A DNA stretch of 37,405 nucleotides from Synechococcus sp. CCY 9618 (GCF_019038415.1 NZ_JAFKRG010000051.1:1-37405), one strand, 5' to 3'; numbered from the stretch's first letter, positions 7,827 to 19,130 are shown. Made by a program: numbers and translations. Notes: generated from the letters alone by a model not told the origin.

Positions 7827-8428
7827 GGCAGCAGGGCGGCGAGGTCCAGGTCCGGACGCCGCAGCAGGGCGAAGAGGGTGCCGGCATTGCCCCGGCTCAC
7901 CCTCAGGTCGTCGTCGAGCACGGTGACATCGAGCCAGGCGGGGAAGTTCTGCCTGACATCCCGGAACAGTTGCAGGCGCCGTTCCCCGATCCGGGGCCCC
8001 AGCCAGCCACCCCGCTCGAAGCGCACCGTGACGCGCTGGTGGGGCGGCTCAGGCGCGATGGCAATTTCAGCCTGCACACCGATGCCCGCCAGGGGGCCCA
8101 GGGGACCGGCCAGCCGCAGCAGGTTCATGGCGCGGCCGGCCGGGGGATCCAGCATCTGCAGGTTCTCCAGCCAGGGCTGGGTGGCCAGGTAGGGCAGGGA
8201 GCTGCTGCTCCAGCGCAGCTCCCAGACCCCTGCCAGCGCCGAAGGCTGGAGCGTCAGGTCGGCCGGTTGCAGATGCTCCAGACGCTCGATCAGGCCTCGG
8301 ATCCGGGCGTCGTCGTCCCGGCCGGGCCGGGGGGCCCCGGGGCGCAGCCAACCGAGCAGCTCCTCGCGGCAGCCCGGTGCTCCATCGGCGGGACCGGTCG
8401 GGTCGGGGGCGGTCCTGGAAGCATCCAT
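7823..8428 (-). CDS. PAP/fibrillin family protein
   Basis: This 201-residue protein of the plastid-lipid-associated protein (fibrillin) family has a lipocalin-like barrel found in cyanobacteria and plastids, linked to lipid or carotenoid bodies and thylakoid stress. The family signature GVWELRWSSSSLPYL (about residues 67-81) and the paired strands around VTVRFERGGWLG and VTVLDDDLRVSRGN support the call. The ATG at 8428 was chosen because upstream sequence in the same frame is the antisense shadow of the divergent cupin gene. The metallophosphoesterase start overlaps its stop. Confidence 0.8.
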   Translation of the reverse strand: MDASRTAPDPTGPADGAPGCREELLGWLRPGAPRPGRDDDARIRGLIERLEHLQPADLTLQPSALAGVWELRWSSSSLPYLATQPWLENLQMLDPPAGRAMNLLRLAGPLGPLAGIGVQAEIAIAPEPPHQRVTVRFERGGWLGPRIGERRLQLFRDVRQNFPAWLDVTVLDDDLRVSRGNAGTLFALLRRPDLDLAALLP

Positions 8429-8575
8429 CACCGGTTGGCACCGGTTGGCGCCCGCGCAACAGGGTCCATGGTGCCAGCACCCCGTCGTCATCGGATACCG
8501 TGTCGCCACTTCCGCTGTGCCAGGCCCCCGGCCAATGTCCGCGCACCTGTCGCCGGCCTTGCCGATTCGCCGACC

Positions 8576-8974
8576 ATGATCGAGTGCATCCGGCTCTGGA
8601 CCGACGCGCACCAGCTCTCGGCGTTCGAGCGCGGCTTCGTGGAGCTCGCGCCGGGGAAACCGGGTGATCTGATCAGCGCGGCGCTGGCGACGGGGGAGGT
8701 CTCCTTCAGTGAAACCGCCAGCGGCGGCAGCTACGGGTGGCACACCGCCCCCACCCGTCGCTTCGTGATCACCCTCAGCGGCAGCCTCGAATTCCGCCTC
8801 CGGAACGAGAGCACCTTCCTGCTGACCCCCGGGATCGTGCTGCTGGCCGAGGACACCAGCGGCAGCGGCCACGCCTGGCGGATGGTCGGACCCGAGCCCT
8901 GGCGTCGCCTCTACGTCACCCTGGCCGAGACGGTGGTGGTGCCCTTCCGCACCGCCCCCCTGCCCCCCCCGTGA
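8576..8974 (+). CDS. Small cupin-like protein
   Basis: A 132-residue single-domain protein with a cupin-type beta barrel: GGSYGWHTAPTRRFVITLSG (first motif, one His), EFRLRN, the turn LLTPGIVLLAEDTSGSGHAWR (second motif, one His), then RLYVTL. Only some of the classical metal ligands can be identified, so metal binding is uncertain and no reaction can be named. Its stop overlaps the GTG start of mqo (GTGA), suggesting translational coupling and perhaps a shared role around malate oxidation. The gene diverges from the fibrillin gene across a 147-base spacer that must hold both promoters. Confidence 0.75.
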   Translation: MIECIRLWTDAHQLSAFERGFVELAPGKPGDLISAALATGEVSFSETASGGSYGWHTAPTRRFVITLSGSLEFRLRNESTFLLTPGIVLLAEDTSGSGHAWRMVGPEPWRRLYVTLAETVVVPFRTAPLPPP

Positions 8975-10455
8975 CGCTGACCACCGTCGATGTGATCCTG
9001 GTGGGGGCAGGAATCATGAGCGCCACCCTGGGCACCCTGCTCAAGCAGCTGCAGCCAGGCCTGCGGGTGCTGCTGGTCGAGAGCCTCTCCAGCGAAGCCC
9101 AGGAAAGCTCCAGTGCCTGGAACAACGCCGGCACGGGCCACGCGGGCAACTGCGAGCTGAATTACACACCGATGGCGGCGGACGGCTCGATCAGTCTCGC
9201 CAAGGCCCTGGACGTCAACGAGGCCTTCGATCTCTCTCGCCAGTTCTGGACCCATCTGGTGCGGCAAGGGGCCCTCGGCGCCCCCGAGAGTTTCATCCAT
9301 GCCGTCCCCCACATGAGCTTCGTGCTGGGGGAGGAGCGGCGGGCCTACCTGCGGGAACGCCATCGGCAGATGGGCGCCCATCCGTGTTACGACGGCATCA
9401 GCTACAGCGAGGACCGGGCCCGGGTGGCCGAGTGGGCGCCGCTGCTGATCGAGGGGCGCGATCCGGCGGCGACCGTCAGTGCCACCCGCTATGCCGGCGG
9501 CACTGACGTGAACTTCGGCGCCCTCACCAGCCAGCTGCTGGCACACCTGCGCGCCGGGCCAGGTTTCGCGGCGCGGTTCGGCATTGCGGTGAGCGGTCTG
9601 AAACGCTGCCCCGATGGCGGCTGGCGCCTCGAACTGCGGGATATGAAGACGGGGGAACTGCACCTGGCGGAGGCCGCCACCGTGTTCCTCGGCGCCGGGG
9701 GTGGTGCCCTCTCCCTGCTGCAAAAGGCCGGAATTCCCGAGGCGCGGGGTTACGGCGGCTTTCCCGTGAGCGGCCTCTGGCTGCGCTGCAGCGATCCCGG
9801 CCTCTGCGGCCGCCACCACGCCAAGGTCTACGGCATGGCCGCCGCCGGCTCGCCGCCGATGTCGGTGCCCCACCTCGACACCCGCCTGGTGGAGGGCAGA
9901 CGCTGGATCCTGTTCGGTCCCTATGCGGGGTTCTCCAGCAGGTTCCTCAAGAGCGGCTCCCTCTTCGACTGGCCCCGATCCCTGCGGGCGGGCAATCTGC
10001 TGCCCCTGCTGGCGGTGGCCCGCGACAATCGGCCGCTGACCGAGTACCTGATCGGCCAGGTGTTCGCCAGGTCCGACCAGCGCTTCAGCGCTCTGCAGGA
10101 GTTCTACCCGAATGCCCGCCCCTCGGACTGGGAGCTGGCGGTGGCCGGCCAGCGGGTGCAGATCATCAAGACCGACCGCCGCAGGGGTGGGGTGTTGCAG
10201 TTCGGCACCGAGGTGGTCCATGCGGCCGACACCTCCCTGGTGGCCCTGCTGGGGGCGTCCCCCGGGGCGTCCGCCGCCGTGGCGATCGCCCTCGAGATCC
10301 TGCGCTCCTGCTTCCGCGGGAAGCTGCCTGACGGCTGGGAGCGGACGCTGCAGGGCATCCTTCCCTCCTATGGCCTGTCGATCCGCCATGACCCCGACCT
10401 CTGCCGCCGGATCCGGCGTGAGAGCGCGGAGGTGCTCAGGCTGCAGACGCCCTGA
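8971..10455 (+). CDS. mqo: Malate:quinone oxidoreductase
   Basis: Mqo is a membrane-associated FAD enzyme that oxidises malate to oxaloacetate and passes electrons to quinone. From the GTG start at 8971 it has 494 residues, the normal length. The N-terminal dinucleotide-binding motif VGAGIMSATLGTLL is followed by the Mqo signature WNNAGTGHAGNCELNYTP; later blocks include TDVNFGALTSQL, VFLGAGGGALSLLQKAGI, FGPYAGFS and DKDR-like TDRRRGGVLQFGTEVV. The start is fixed by the first beta strand (VDVILVGAG) and the GTGA overlap with the cupin stop. Its 3' end overlaps convergent crtL by 20 bases. Confidence 0.95.
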   Translation: MTLTTVDVILVGAGIMSATLGTLLKQLQPGLRVLLVESLSSEAQESSSAWNNAGTGHAGNCELNYTPMAADGSISLAKALDVNEAFDLSRQFWTHLVRQGALGAPESFIHAVPHMSFVLGEERRAYLRERHRQMGAHPCYDGISYSEDRARVAEWAPLLIEGRDPAATVSATRYAGGTDVNFGALTSQLLAHLRAGPGFAARFGIAVSGLKRCPDGGWRLELRDMKTGELHLAEAATVFLGAGGGALSLLQKAGIPEARGYGGFPVSGLWLRCSDPGLCGRHHAKVYGMAAAGSPPMSVPHLDTRLVEGRRWILFGPYAGFSSRFLKSGSLFDWPRSLRAGNLLPLLAVARDNRPLTEYLIGQVFARSDQRFSALQEFYPNARPSDWELAVAGQRVQIIKTDRRRGGVLQFGTEVVHAADTSLVALLGASPGASAAVAIALEILRSCFRGKLPDGWERTLQGILPSYGLSIRHDPDLCRRIRRESAEVLRLQTP

Positions 10456-11716
10456 GGCCGGCGGCGTCGGGGGCCAGCACCTTGCCCAGCAGGCCGAGTT
10501 CCCGGTCGCGGGGTTCCATCAGTCCCCAGCGCACGTCGCCGGGGGCCTGGGCGAACAGCACCGCCATGGCACGCACCAGCTCGGGCACGGTGAGGGTGTT
10601 GGTGAGAAAACCCTGCCACTGCTCCGGCGGCAGACGGAAGAAGGTGGCGAAGAAGTGCTGCAGCTGGTGCTCGTCAAAGCGCATCAGCTTCTCCAGCCCG
10701 AAACGGTAGAGGGCGTGCTTGCGGCGCATCGCCCCGGGCCACAGGGCGTCCCAGGCCGCCCGGGAGAGGGCAGGACCGGGGAGCACACCTGGTGCTGGAG
10801 CGGCGGTGCAGGCGGCGGCGATGGCTTCGGCCAGGCCCGGGGCCCTGCGCAGCAGGGAGCCCACCATGTAGCCCGAGGCAGGGTGCACCATGCTGGCGGC
10901 GCCACCGAAGCCCACCACCCGCTGGCGGCGATCCGGCAGGGCCGGATTCATGGGAAACAGGCAGTGCTCCTGCTCGTGGATCTCCTCCACCCGCACGCCC
11001 CGGTGGGCCAGGCGCCGCCGCAAACGATCCTTCAGCACGGCGAAGGGCACGGCCGGAGCCAGGGCCAGGGACGTCTCCTCGACAAAATGAAGCCCATCCC
11101 CCAGGTCCATGGCGTAGAGGAAGGTGGGGGGCTGGCGCCGCTCCGCCTCGCTGAGGTGATCGCTGCGGTAGTCCATCAGCACGAACCGACCCGGCGCCAC
11201 CGGCGCGGCACTGAAACGGCCCACGATGCCGTAGGCCGCCTGGCCCGCCACCGGCCCGTCGTCGGGGCGGCGCACGAACACAGGCTCATGGCCGCTGGCA
11301 TCGATCACCAGCCGGGCACGCAGGGCATCACCGGTGGCGGTGCCGACCCGCGAACCGGTGTCGTCATGGTCGATGGTGACCGCCCGGCCGCGATGCCAGC
11401 CCAGTCCCGCCCGCTCCGCCTCCGCCAGCCAGTGGGCCTGGAGACGGCTCCTGTCGAACAGGCCGTAGTCCTGGCCGTGGGGCGTGGGCTCGGGGCCGAA
11501 CCAGCTGACCGTGTCGCTCCAGCGGTGGGCCAGCAGATGGGACATCCCACAGGCATCGACTTCCTGGCCCCAGATCCCGTAGGTGTTCGTCCAGGGATGG
11601 TCCGGCTCCCGCTCGGCCAGGGCCTCCACCCTCAGTCCACGGCGGGCCAGGGCTCCGGCCAGGCAGAGGGCTGCGGGCCCGGCGCCCACCACCAGCACGT
11701 CGGCGCAGGGGGGCAT
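10436..11716 (-). CDS. crtL: Lycopene cyclase (CrtL type)
   Basis: A 426-residue FAD/NAD(P)-fold lycopene cyclase making beta (or epsilon) end groups on lycopene in carotenoid synthesis at the membrane. The N-terminus has the FAD motif VVGAGPAALCLAGALARRG. Family blocks follow: NTYGIWGQEVD, DASGHEP, AAYGIVGRF, VLMDYRSDH, FLYAMDLGDG, the cyclase motif FVEETSLA, VVGFGGAASMVHPASGYMV, and FFATFFRLP near the C-terminus. CrtL-b and CrtL-e cannot be separated by eye; picocyanobacteria can carry both. The start lies two bases after the gyrA stop, so it is probably cotranscribed with gyrA. Confidence 0.92.
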   Translation of the reverse strand: MPPCADVLVVGAGPAALCLAGALARRGLRVEALAEREPDHPWTNTYGIWGQEVDACGMSHLLAHRWSDTVSWFGPEPTPHGQDYGLFDRSRLQAHWLAEAERAGLGWHRGRAVTIDHDDTGSRVGTATGDALRARLVIDASGHEPVFVRRPDDGPVAGQAAYGIVGRFSAAPVAPGRFVLMDYRSDHLSEAERRQPPTFLYAMDLGDGLHFVEETSLALAPAVPFAVLKDRLRRRLAHRGVRVEEIHEQEHCLFPMNPALPDRRQRVVGFGGAASMVHPASGYMVGSLLRRAPGLAEAIAAACTAAPAPGVLPGPALSRAAWDALWPGAMRRKHALYRFGLEKLMRFDEHQLQHFFATFFRLPPEQWQGFLTNTLTVPELVRAMAVLFAQAPGDVRWGLMEPRDRELGLLGKVLAPDAAGLRASAA

Positions 11717-11718
11717 GG

Positions 11719-14379
<2,661 letters not shown>

Positions 14380-14412
14380 GCAAGACCGTATGAGGCACAC
14401 CCCACTCTATCG

Positions 14413-15564
14413 ATGACCCTGCCGGCCCGGAGCGAATCAGCCCTGCGTCAGCGTCAGCGCAAAGGTCAGCTGCGGGTGCGGGCCGCCGCCGACTTCCGTC
14501 GTCTGGTGGCTGAGGCGGGACTGGCCGAGGCCTACGCCGCCACCGACGTGGTGGTGGCGGCCGACGCCGAGTTCACCGACCAGGGCAGCCTGCACCTCAG
14601 CATCGGCCCCAGCGATCCGCCGATCCGCTTCCGCGAGGCCCAGCTGGAGGGCATGGGAGCCCAGAGCAGCGGCGGCGGTGATCTGGTGCTGCCCATCGGG
14701 GGGGGGCTCGGGGAGGCCCAGCGGCAGGGGGGCGCCCAGCTGCTCGACCGCCTGCTCAGGGGGGAGCCGCTGGCCCTGGCCGCCACCGGGGAGGTCACCG
14801 CCCTGCAGCCCCGGCGGGACCTGCAGGCCCGGCTGGATCTGGAGCGGATCGGCTCCGGCCGCCTGGTGCTGCACCGGGCGATCACGGAGAACGGGGTGGT
14901 CGCCGTCAGCAGCGGCGAGGGCGTGTTGCGCAGCCCCTGGGGGCCGGTGCTGGGGCCCTTCGGCAATGCCCTCTACGGTTGCGGCGGTGCCGGCAGCATC
15001 GGCCTGACCATGCCGGGGCTCAGCCTGCTGGGTCCCGGATCGCCGCTGCTGGTGGGGGGGAGCATCGGCTGGGTGATCGGCAGCGGCAGTGGTCACCAGC
15101 CCGGAGTGCCCCGTTCCGCCGGCGGCCATGCCCTCAGCCCTGGGGCGGTGGCGGCCGTGAGCGTCGATCTGCATGGCCTGCGCCCCGAATGGCTGCGGCC
15201 CTGCTTCTTCGAGGGCCATGGCGCTGCCCTGCTGGTCGGGGTGGCGGCGCCGATCCCCCTGATCAACGCCGGTGTCGCCGCACAGGCCGCCTGCGGCGAT
15301 GGGGATCTGGAGGCCCCGGTGCTGGATGTGGCGATTCCGCGCCGCATCCGGCCCCGCTTCGGATCCGTCAGCTACGCCCGCCTCAAATCCGGTGCGATCC
15401 GGGTGGAGGGCCACCGTGTGAGCGCCGCGCCGGCCCACAGTCCGCGGCTGGCCGAAGCCATCGGCCAGGAGCTGATCACCTGGCTCGAGGAGGATCGCTT
15501 TCCCCTGCGCCTGCCGCTCCGGCCCCTCTCCGGACGCACCGGGCTGATTCCTCTCGACAGCTGA
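14413..15564 (+). CDS. HcyBio/DUF39-like protein (homocysteine biosynthesis family)
   Basis: This 383-residue protein resembles the DUF39/HcyBio family, whose methanogen members incorporate sulfur to form homocysteine from aspartate semialdehyde. Matching blocks are GPSDPPIRFREAQLEG (65-80), the glycine-rich GGSIGWVIGSGSGHQPGVPR (215-234), VDLHGLRPEWLR and GHGAALLVGVAAPIPLIN (268-285), and the DLEAPVLDVAIPRR block. It lacks a ferredoxin or CBS tail. The archaeal N-terminal Cys (in MCSSG) is not present: the equivalent stretch reads FTDQG. Cysteines remain at 190, 264 and 294. The same function is therefore uncertain. The start at 14413 leaves 33 bases to the divergent gyrA start. Confidence 0.7.
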   Translation: MTLPARSESALRQRQRKGQLRVRAAADFRRLVAEAGLAEAYAATDVVVAADAEFTDQGSLHLSIGPSDPPIRFREAQLEGMGAQSSGGGDLVLPIGGGLGEAQRQGGAQLLDRLLRGEPLALAATGEVTALQPRRDLQARLDLERIGSGRLVLHRAITENGVVAVSSGEGVLRSPWGPVLGPFGNALYGCGGAGSIGLTMPGLSLLGPGSPLLVGGSIGWVIGSGSGHQPGVPRSAGGHALSPGAVAAVSVDLHGLRPEWLRPCFFEGHGAALLVGVAAPIPLINAGVAAQAACGDGDLEAPVLDVAIPRRIRPRFGSVSYARLKSGAIRVEGHRVSAAPAHSPRLAEAIGQELITWLEEDRFPLRLPLRPLSGRTGLIPLDS

Positions 15565-15636
15565 CGAGCCCGCGGGCATCGGCAGCGGTTCAGGAAAACG
15601 GCCGTAAGCTCCGGCGAGAGCCGCCCCGCGCCAGCC

Positions 15637-16248
15637 ATGGCCGAGACCCCCTTCTTCAGCCCCGAGCCCCCCTCAGGCCCAGAGCACGAGGAGATCGGGA
15701 CGTCCCCGCAGCCCACGCCGACAAGCCCGGAAGGGGCCATCCCGGCGCCACCCGAGCCCGTGGCCGAGACCTTGGCTGAGCCGGGCAGCGAAGGGCAGCC
15801 CTCCGCCCCGGAGCCCTTCAGTGAGCCGGTCAGCGAGCCGGAACCCAGCCCGGTTGCGAGCCCGGAGCCCGGCTTCGCCGCCACCCTGGACGTGCCCGCC
15901 CTGGAGGATGCAAGCGCTCCGCCCGCGGAGGGCGGAGGGGAGTTCGAGCTGCTCCTGGAGAAGCTGCGGGACTGGTTCGGCAGCGGTGAGCTCCAGGCCC
16001 AGTGGCAACGCTTCCGCGGCCCGCTCAAGGGTCTGGCGATCCTCATCGGCGTCGTGCTGCTGCTGCGGGTCTACGCCGCCCTGATCGGCACCCTGGACAG
16101 CCTGCCCCTGGTGGGCGGCCTGCTGGAGCTGGCGGGCCTGATCGCCGTGACCCGCTTCTCCCTCACCCGACTGGTGCGGAAAAGCGACCGGGAAGAGGTC
16201 TTCGCCGACTGGAGCCGTCGCTGGAAGGATTTCCGCGGCAAGGACTGA
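15637..16248 (+). CDS. CAAD/CURT1-type thylakoid membrane protein
   Basis: This 203-residue protein starts with about 110 residues of Pro/Glu/Ser-rich disordered sequence containing EP and SEP repeats. It ends in a CAAD domain: an amphipathic helix (FELLLEKLRDWFGS), two membrane helices (LAILIGVVLLLRVYAALIG and LVGGLLELAGLIAVTRFSL) joined by a short turn (TLDSLPL), and a basic helix (WSRRWKDFRGKD). The domain is found appended to cyanobacterial aminoacyl-tRNA synthetases and in CURT1, which bends thylakoid margins. This one has no synthetase part, so a CURT1-like role is the simplest reading. It sits 72 bases after the DUF39-like gene. Confidence 0.8.
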   Translation: MAETPFFSPEPPSGPEHEEIGTSPQPTPTSPEGAIPAPPEPVAETLAEPGSEGQPSAPEPFSEPVSEPEPSPVASPEPGFAATLDVPALEDASAPPAEGGGEFELLLEKLRDWFGSGELQAQWQRFRGPLKGLAILIGVVLLLRVYAALIGTLDSLPLVGGLLELAGLIAVTRFSLTRLVRKSDREEVFADWSRRWKDFRGKD

Positions 16249-16324
16249 CCCCTCGCCGCTGGGATGGCGCCAGGGGGCGTTCGCGGACCGGTTGATAGTT
16301 TGTGGCCACTGTGTCCCTGCAACG

Positions 16325-17488
16325 GTGAACATTCAGCTCGGTCGCTCCCGGATCGTCCGCCGCGCCTATGGCATCGATGAAATCGCTCTGGTGCCCGGTG
16401 GCCGCACCGTCGATCCGGAAGTGACCGACAGCAGCTGGAGCCTGGGGGGCATCGAACGGGAGATCCCGATCATCGCCAGCGCCATGGACGGCGTGGTGGA
16501 CGTGGGCATGTGCATCGAGCTCACCCGGCTGGGAGCCCTGGGCGTGCTGAATCTGGAAGGTGTCCAGTGCCGCTACGACGACCCCGAACCGATCCTGGAG
16601 CGGATCGCCTCGGTGGGCCGCGAGGAGTTCGTGGGCCTGATGCAGGATCTCTACAGCCAGCCTGTGCGGGAAGATCTGGTACGGCAGCGGATCGCCGAGA
16701 TCAAGGCGGGCGGGGGCATCGCGGCGGTGAGCGCCACCCCGGCGGCGGCACTGCGCTTCGGGACAGCGGTGGCTGAATCGGGCGCCGACCTGTTCTTCGT
16801 GCAGGCCACGGTGGTCTCCACGGAGCACATCGGCCCCGAAGGCCGCCAGACCCTTGACCTGGCGGCCCTCTGCCGCGACCTGGGGGTGCCTGTGGTGATC
16901 GGCAACTGCGTCACCTACGACGTCACCCTGCAACTGATGCGGGCTGGAGCCGCCGGCGTGATGGTGGGCATCGGTCCCGGTGCCGCCTGCACCTCCCGCG
17001 GGGTGCTCGGCGTGGGCATCCCCCAGGCCACCGCCGTGGCCGACTGCGCCGCCGCCCGGGATGACTTCGAGAAGGAGAGCGGCCGCTACGTGCCTGTGGT
17101 GGCCGATGGCGGCATCGTCACCGGCGGCGACATCTGCAAATGCCTGGCCTGCGGGGCCGACGCCGTGATGATCGGCTCGCCGATCGCCCGGGCGGCCGAA
17201 GCGCCGGGCCGCGGCTTCCACTGGGGCATGGCCACCCCCAGCCCGGTCCTGCCCCGGGGCACCCGCATCAAGGTGGGCACCACCGGCAGCCTCGAGAAGA
17301 TCCTGCGGGGCCCCGCCGGCCTCGACGACGGCACCCAGAACCTGCTGGGCTGCATCCGCACCTCCATGGGCACCCTGGGGGCCCGCACCCTGAAGGAGAT
17401 GCGCCAGGTGGAGGTGGTGGTGGCGCCCTCGCTGCTCACCGAGGGCAAGGTGTACCAGAAGGCCCAGCAGCTGGGCATGGGCAAGTAA
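16325..17488 (+). CDS. guaB3: GuaB3 family IMP dehydrogenase-related protein
   Basis: A 387-residue TIM-barrel protein of the IMPDH/GMP reductase family without CBS domains. The GTG start at 16325 gives the typical N-terminus VNIQLGRSR followed by [14 protein letters not shown]. Substrate and catalytic motifs are [22 protein letters not shown] with the catalytic Cys, [29 protein letters not shown], and a flap-like C-terminal region. GuaB3 is the cyanobacterial and actinobacterial clade; as I recall, IMP dehydrogenase activity has been reported for the Synechocystis enzyme, so GMP synthesis is the probable role. Yfr1 and trxA follow it, a conserved cyanobacterial order. Confidence 0.92.
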   Translation: MNIQLGRSRIVRRAYGIDEIALVPGGRTVDPEVTDSSWSLGGIEREIPIIASAMDGVVDVGMCIELTRLGALGVLNLEGVQCRYDDPEPILERIASVGREEFVGLMQDLYSQPVREDLVRQRIAEIKAGGGIAAVSATPAAALRFGTAVAESGADLFFVQATVVSTEHIGPEGRQTLDLAALCRDLGVPVVIGNCVTYDVTLQLMRAGAAGVMVGIGPGAACTSRGVLGVGIPQATAVADCAAARDDFEKESGRYVPVVADGGIVTGGDICKCLACGADAVMIGSPIARAAEAPGRGFHWGMATPSPVLPRGTRIKVGTTGSLEKILRGPAGLDDGTQNLLGCIRTSMGTLGARTLKEMRQVEVVVAPSLLTEGKVYQKAQQLGMGK

Positions 17489-17533
17489 CGCGTCCCACTT
17501 CTGGACGCCCCCGCCTCAGGGCGAGATGGGAGC

Positions 17534-17539
17534 TAACCT
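17534..17539 (+). promoter_or_regulatory. Putative -10 element of Yfr1
   Basis: TAACCT lies 7-9 bases before the expected 5' end of Yfr1 (about 17546-17548), in the right place for a cyanobacterial -10 hexamer. No clear -35 is visible, as is common in cyanobacteria. The assignment rests on position only. Confidence 0.4.
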
Positions 17540-17546
17540 CATGACG

Positions 17547-17604
17547 TGGGGGCTACGGCTCGCACACTCCTCACACCACCCGGCCCGGCGTGCCCGGGCT
17601 TTTT
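17547..17604 (+). ncRNA. yfr1: Yfr1 small regulatory RNA
   Basis: Yfr1 is a short cyanobacterial antisense-type sRNA reported to pair with mRNAs of outer-membrane porins. The invariant single-stranded motif ACTCCTCACACCAC lies at 17566-17579. It is flanked, as in the family, by a 5' hairpin (GGGC-TACG-GCTC, 17550-17561, UNCG-type loop) and a 3' terminator hairpin (17583-17599) followed by five T. The size (about 58 nt) and the location between guaB3 and trxA match the known family. The exact 5' end is estimated. Confidence 0.93.
17583..17604 (+). terminator. Rho-independent terminator of Yfr1
   Basis: The stem GCCCGG / CCGGGC with the loop CGTGC is followed by TTTTT (17600-17604). It forms the 3' half of Yfr1 and probably also stops read-through from guaB3 into trxA. 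Confidence 0.85.
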
Positions 17605-17727
17605 GTCTTCTCCTGTTCCACCGCCCGCGCGAGGACGCTTGCGCTACGGCCTGCAACGCTGGCCCCGAGCCCGGGGAGGGCGGAGGAACCCGGTTGCTAG
17701 ATTCGCCCCAACCCGAGTCAGCAAGGA

Positions 17728-18051
17728 ATGTCCAGCGCCGCTGCCGTCACCGACGCCTCCTTTGAGCAAGACGTGCTCAAGAGTGATGTGCCCGTGCTGG
17801 TCGATTTCTGGGCCCCCTGGTGTGGGCCCTGCCGGATGGTGGCCCCGATCGTCGATGAGATCGCCAAGGAATTCGAAGGCAAGATCCGCGTCTACAAGCT
17901 CAACACCGACGAGAATCCCAACGTCGCCAGCCAGTACGGCATCCGCAGCATTCCCACCCTGATGCTGTTCAAGGGCGGCCAGAAGGTCGACACCGTCGTG
18001 GGTGCCGTTCCCAAGAACACCCTCTCCGGCACCATCTCCAAGTACCTCTGA
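17728..18051 (+). CDS. trxA: Thioredoxin (m-type)
   Basis: A 107-residue thioredoxin with the redox motif WAPWCGPC, the cis-Pro region SIPTLMLF and the usual [18 protein letters not shown] block, close to the essential m-type thioredoxin of cyanobacteria that reduces target disulfides with electrons from ferredoxin- or NADPH-thioredoxin reductase. The start at 17728 follows AAGGA-type sequence (agcaagga). The stop TGA at 18049-18051 overlaps a CTG codon that may start the LOG gene downstream. Confidence 0.96.
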   Translation: MSSAAAVTDASFEQDVLKSDVPVLVDFWAPWCGPCRMVAPIVDEIAKEFEGKIRVYKLNTDENPNVASQYGIRSIPTLMLFKGGQKVDTVVGAVPKNTLSGTISKYL

Positions 18052-19130
18052 AGCCTCTCCAAGCACCTCCGCCCCCGTCGGCCGGCAGAAGTCCCCTCCA
18101 GGCCCTGGCCGAGGAGCTCCATGGGCACCCCCAGCGTCGCCAGATCGAGCGTGCCGTTGTTTCCCTGCTCCAGGTGGCCCGCCAGGAGAAGGACGAACAG
18201 GAATGGCGGCTGATCACCGGCTGCCTTGCCGACATCAGCGAGGCCCTGGAGGTGTTCCGTCCCCGGCGCAGCTCGCGCAAGATCAGCGTCTTCGGTTCGG
18301 CCAGAACCCGCCGGAACGACCCCTGCTACCGCCTGGCCGAAGAGGTGGCCCATCTGGCGGTCAAAGAGGGCTTCGAGGTGATGACCGGCGCTGGCGGTGG
18401 CGTCATGGAAGCCGCCAACAGCGGCGCCGGCCGCGAGCACAGCATCGGCCTGAACGTGGATCTGCCCTTCGAGCAGCATCCCAACCCCTACGTGAGTGCC
18501 AGCGACAACCGGTTGCTGTACTTCCGCTACTTCTTCACCCGCAAGCTGTTCTTCCTGATGGAGAGCGATGCGCTGGTGGTGATGCCGGGGGGATTCGGCA
18601 CCCTGGATGAACTGTTCGAATGCCTCACCCTGATCCAGACGGGTCGCACACCACCGATTCCCCTGGTGTTGCTCTCCCCTGAGGGCGACGATTTCTGGAG
18701 CAACTGGCGGCGCAACGTGCATCAGGAGCTCGCCGTCCGGGAACTCATCTCGCCGGAAGATGTGGACCTGTTGGTGGAATCCTCCTGCGCCGAGGAGGCG
18801 GTCGACCACATCTGCCGCTTCTACCGCGTGTTCCACAGCGCCCAGCTGGGCGAGGACCGCATCGAACTGCTGCTGAACGCCGAGGTGCCGCGCGCCCTGC
18901 TGCCGGAGCTGAACCACACCTTCGCCGACCTGCTGGAGGAGGGCGCCATCCAGAGCGGCGAGGGGGTCGACGACAACGGCCTGCTCAGGCCCAGTCTGCG
19001 GCTGCGTTTCGACAAGCGGCGCGTCGGGCGGCTTTACCAGTTCATCGACCACCTCAACGGCCTCGAGCTGCCGGCCTCGGCGGCCCTCGAGCACCCGGCG
19101 GAGCGGGTCCCCACCGGGGCGGAGCCATGA
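18048..19130 (+). CDS. LOG-family protein (lysine decarboxylase-like, long cyanobacterial type)
   Basis: This Rossmann-fold LOG-family protein carries [16 protein letters not shown] and the nucleotide-binding [12 protein letters not shown] motif; smaller relatives release cytokinin-type bases from nucleoside monophosphates. The cyanobacterial type is longer, with an N-terminal helical part and a C-terminal extension ([14 protein letters not shown]). The first conventional start is GTG 18174, yet the frame upstream encodes the family's helical N-terminus ([22 protein letters not shown]) and holds no ATG, GTG or TTG. A CTG at 18048 overlaps the trxA stop as CTGA and would give 360 residues. I use it as the likely start; the conservative start is 18174 (318 residues). 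Its stop overlaps hisH. Confidence 0.9.
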   Translation: MKPLQAPPPPSAGRSPLQALAEELHGHPQRRQIERAVVSLLQVARQEKDEQEWRLITGCLADISEALEVFRPRRSSRKISVFGSARTRRNDPCYRLAEEVAHLAVKEGFEVMTGAGGGVMEAANSGAGREHSIGLNVDLPFEQHPNPYVSASDNRLLYFRYFFTRKLFFLMESDALVVMPGGFGTLDELFECLTLIQTGRTPPIPLVLLSPEGDDFWSNWRRNVHQELAVRELISPEDVDLLVESSCAEEAVDHICRFYRVFHSAQLGEDRIELLLNAEVPRALLPELNHTFADLLEEGAIQSGEGVDDNGLLRPSLRLRFDKRRVGRLYQFIDHLNGLELPASAALEHPAERVPTGAEP

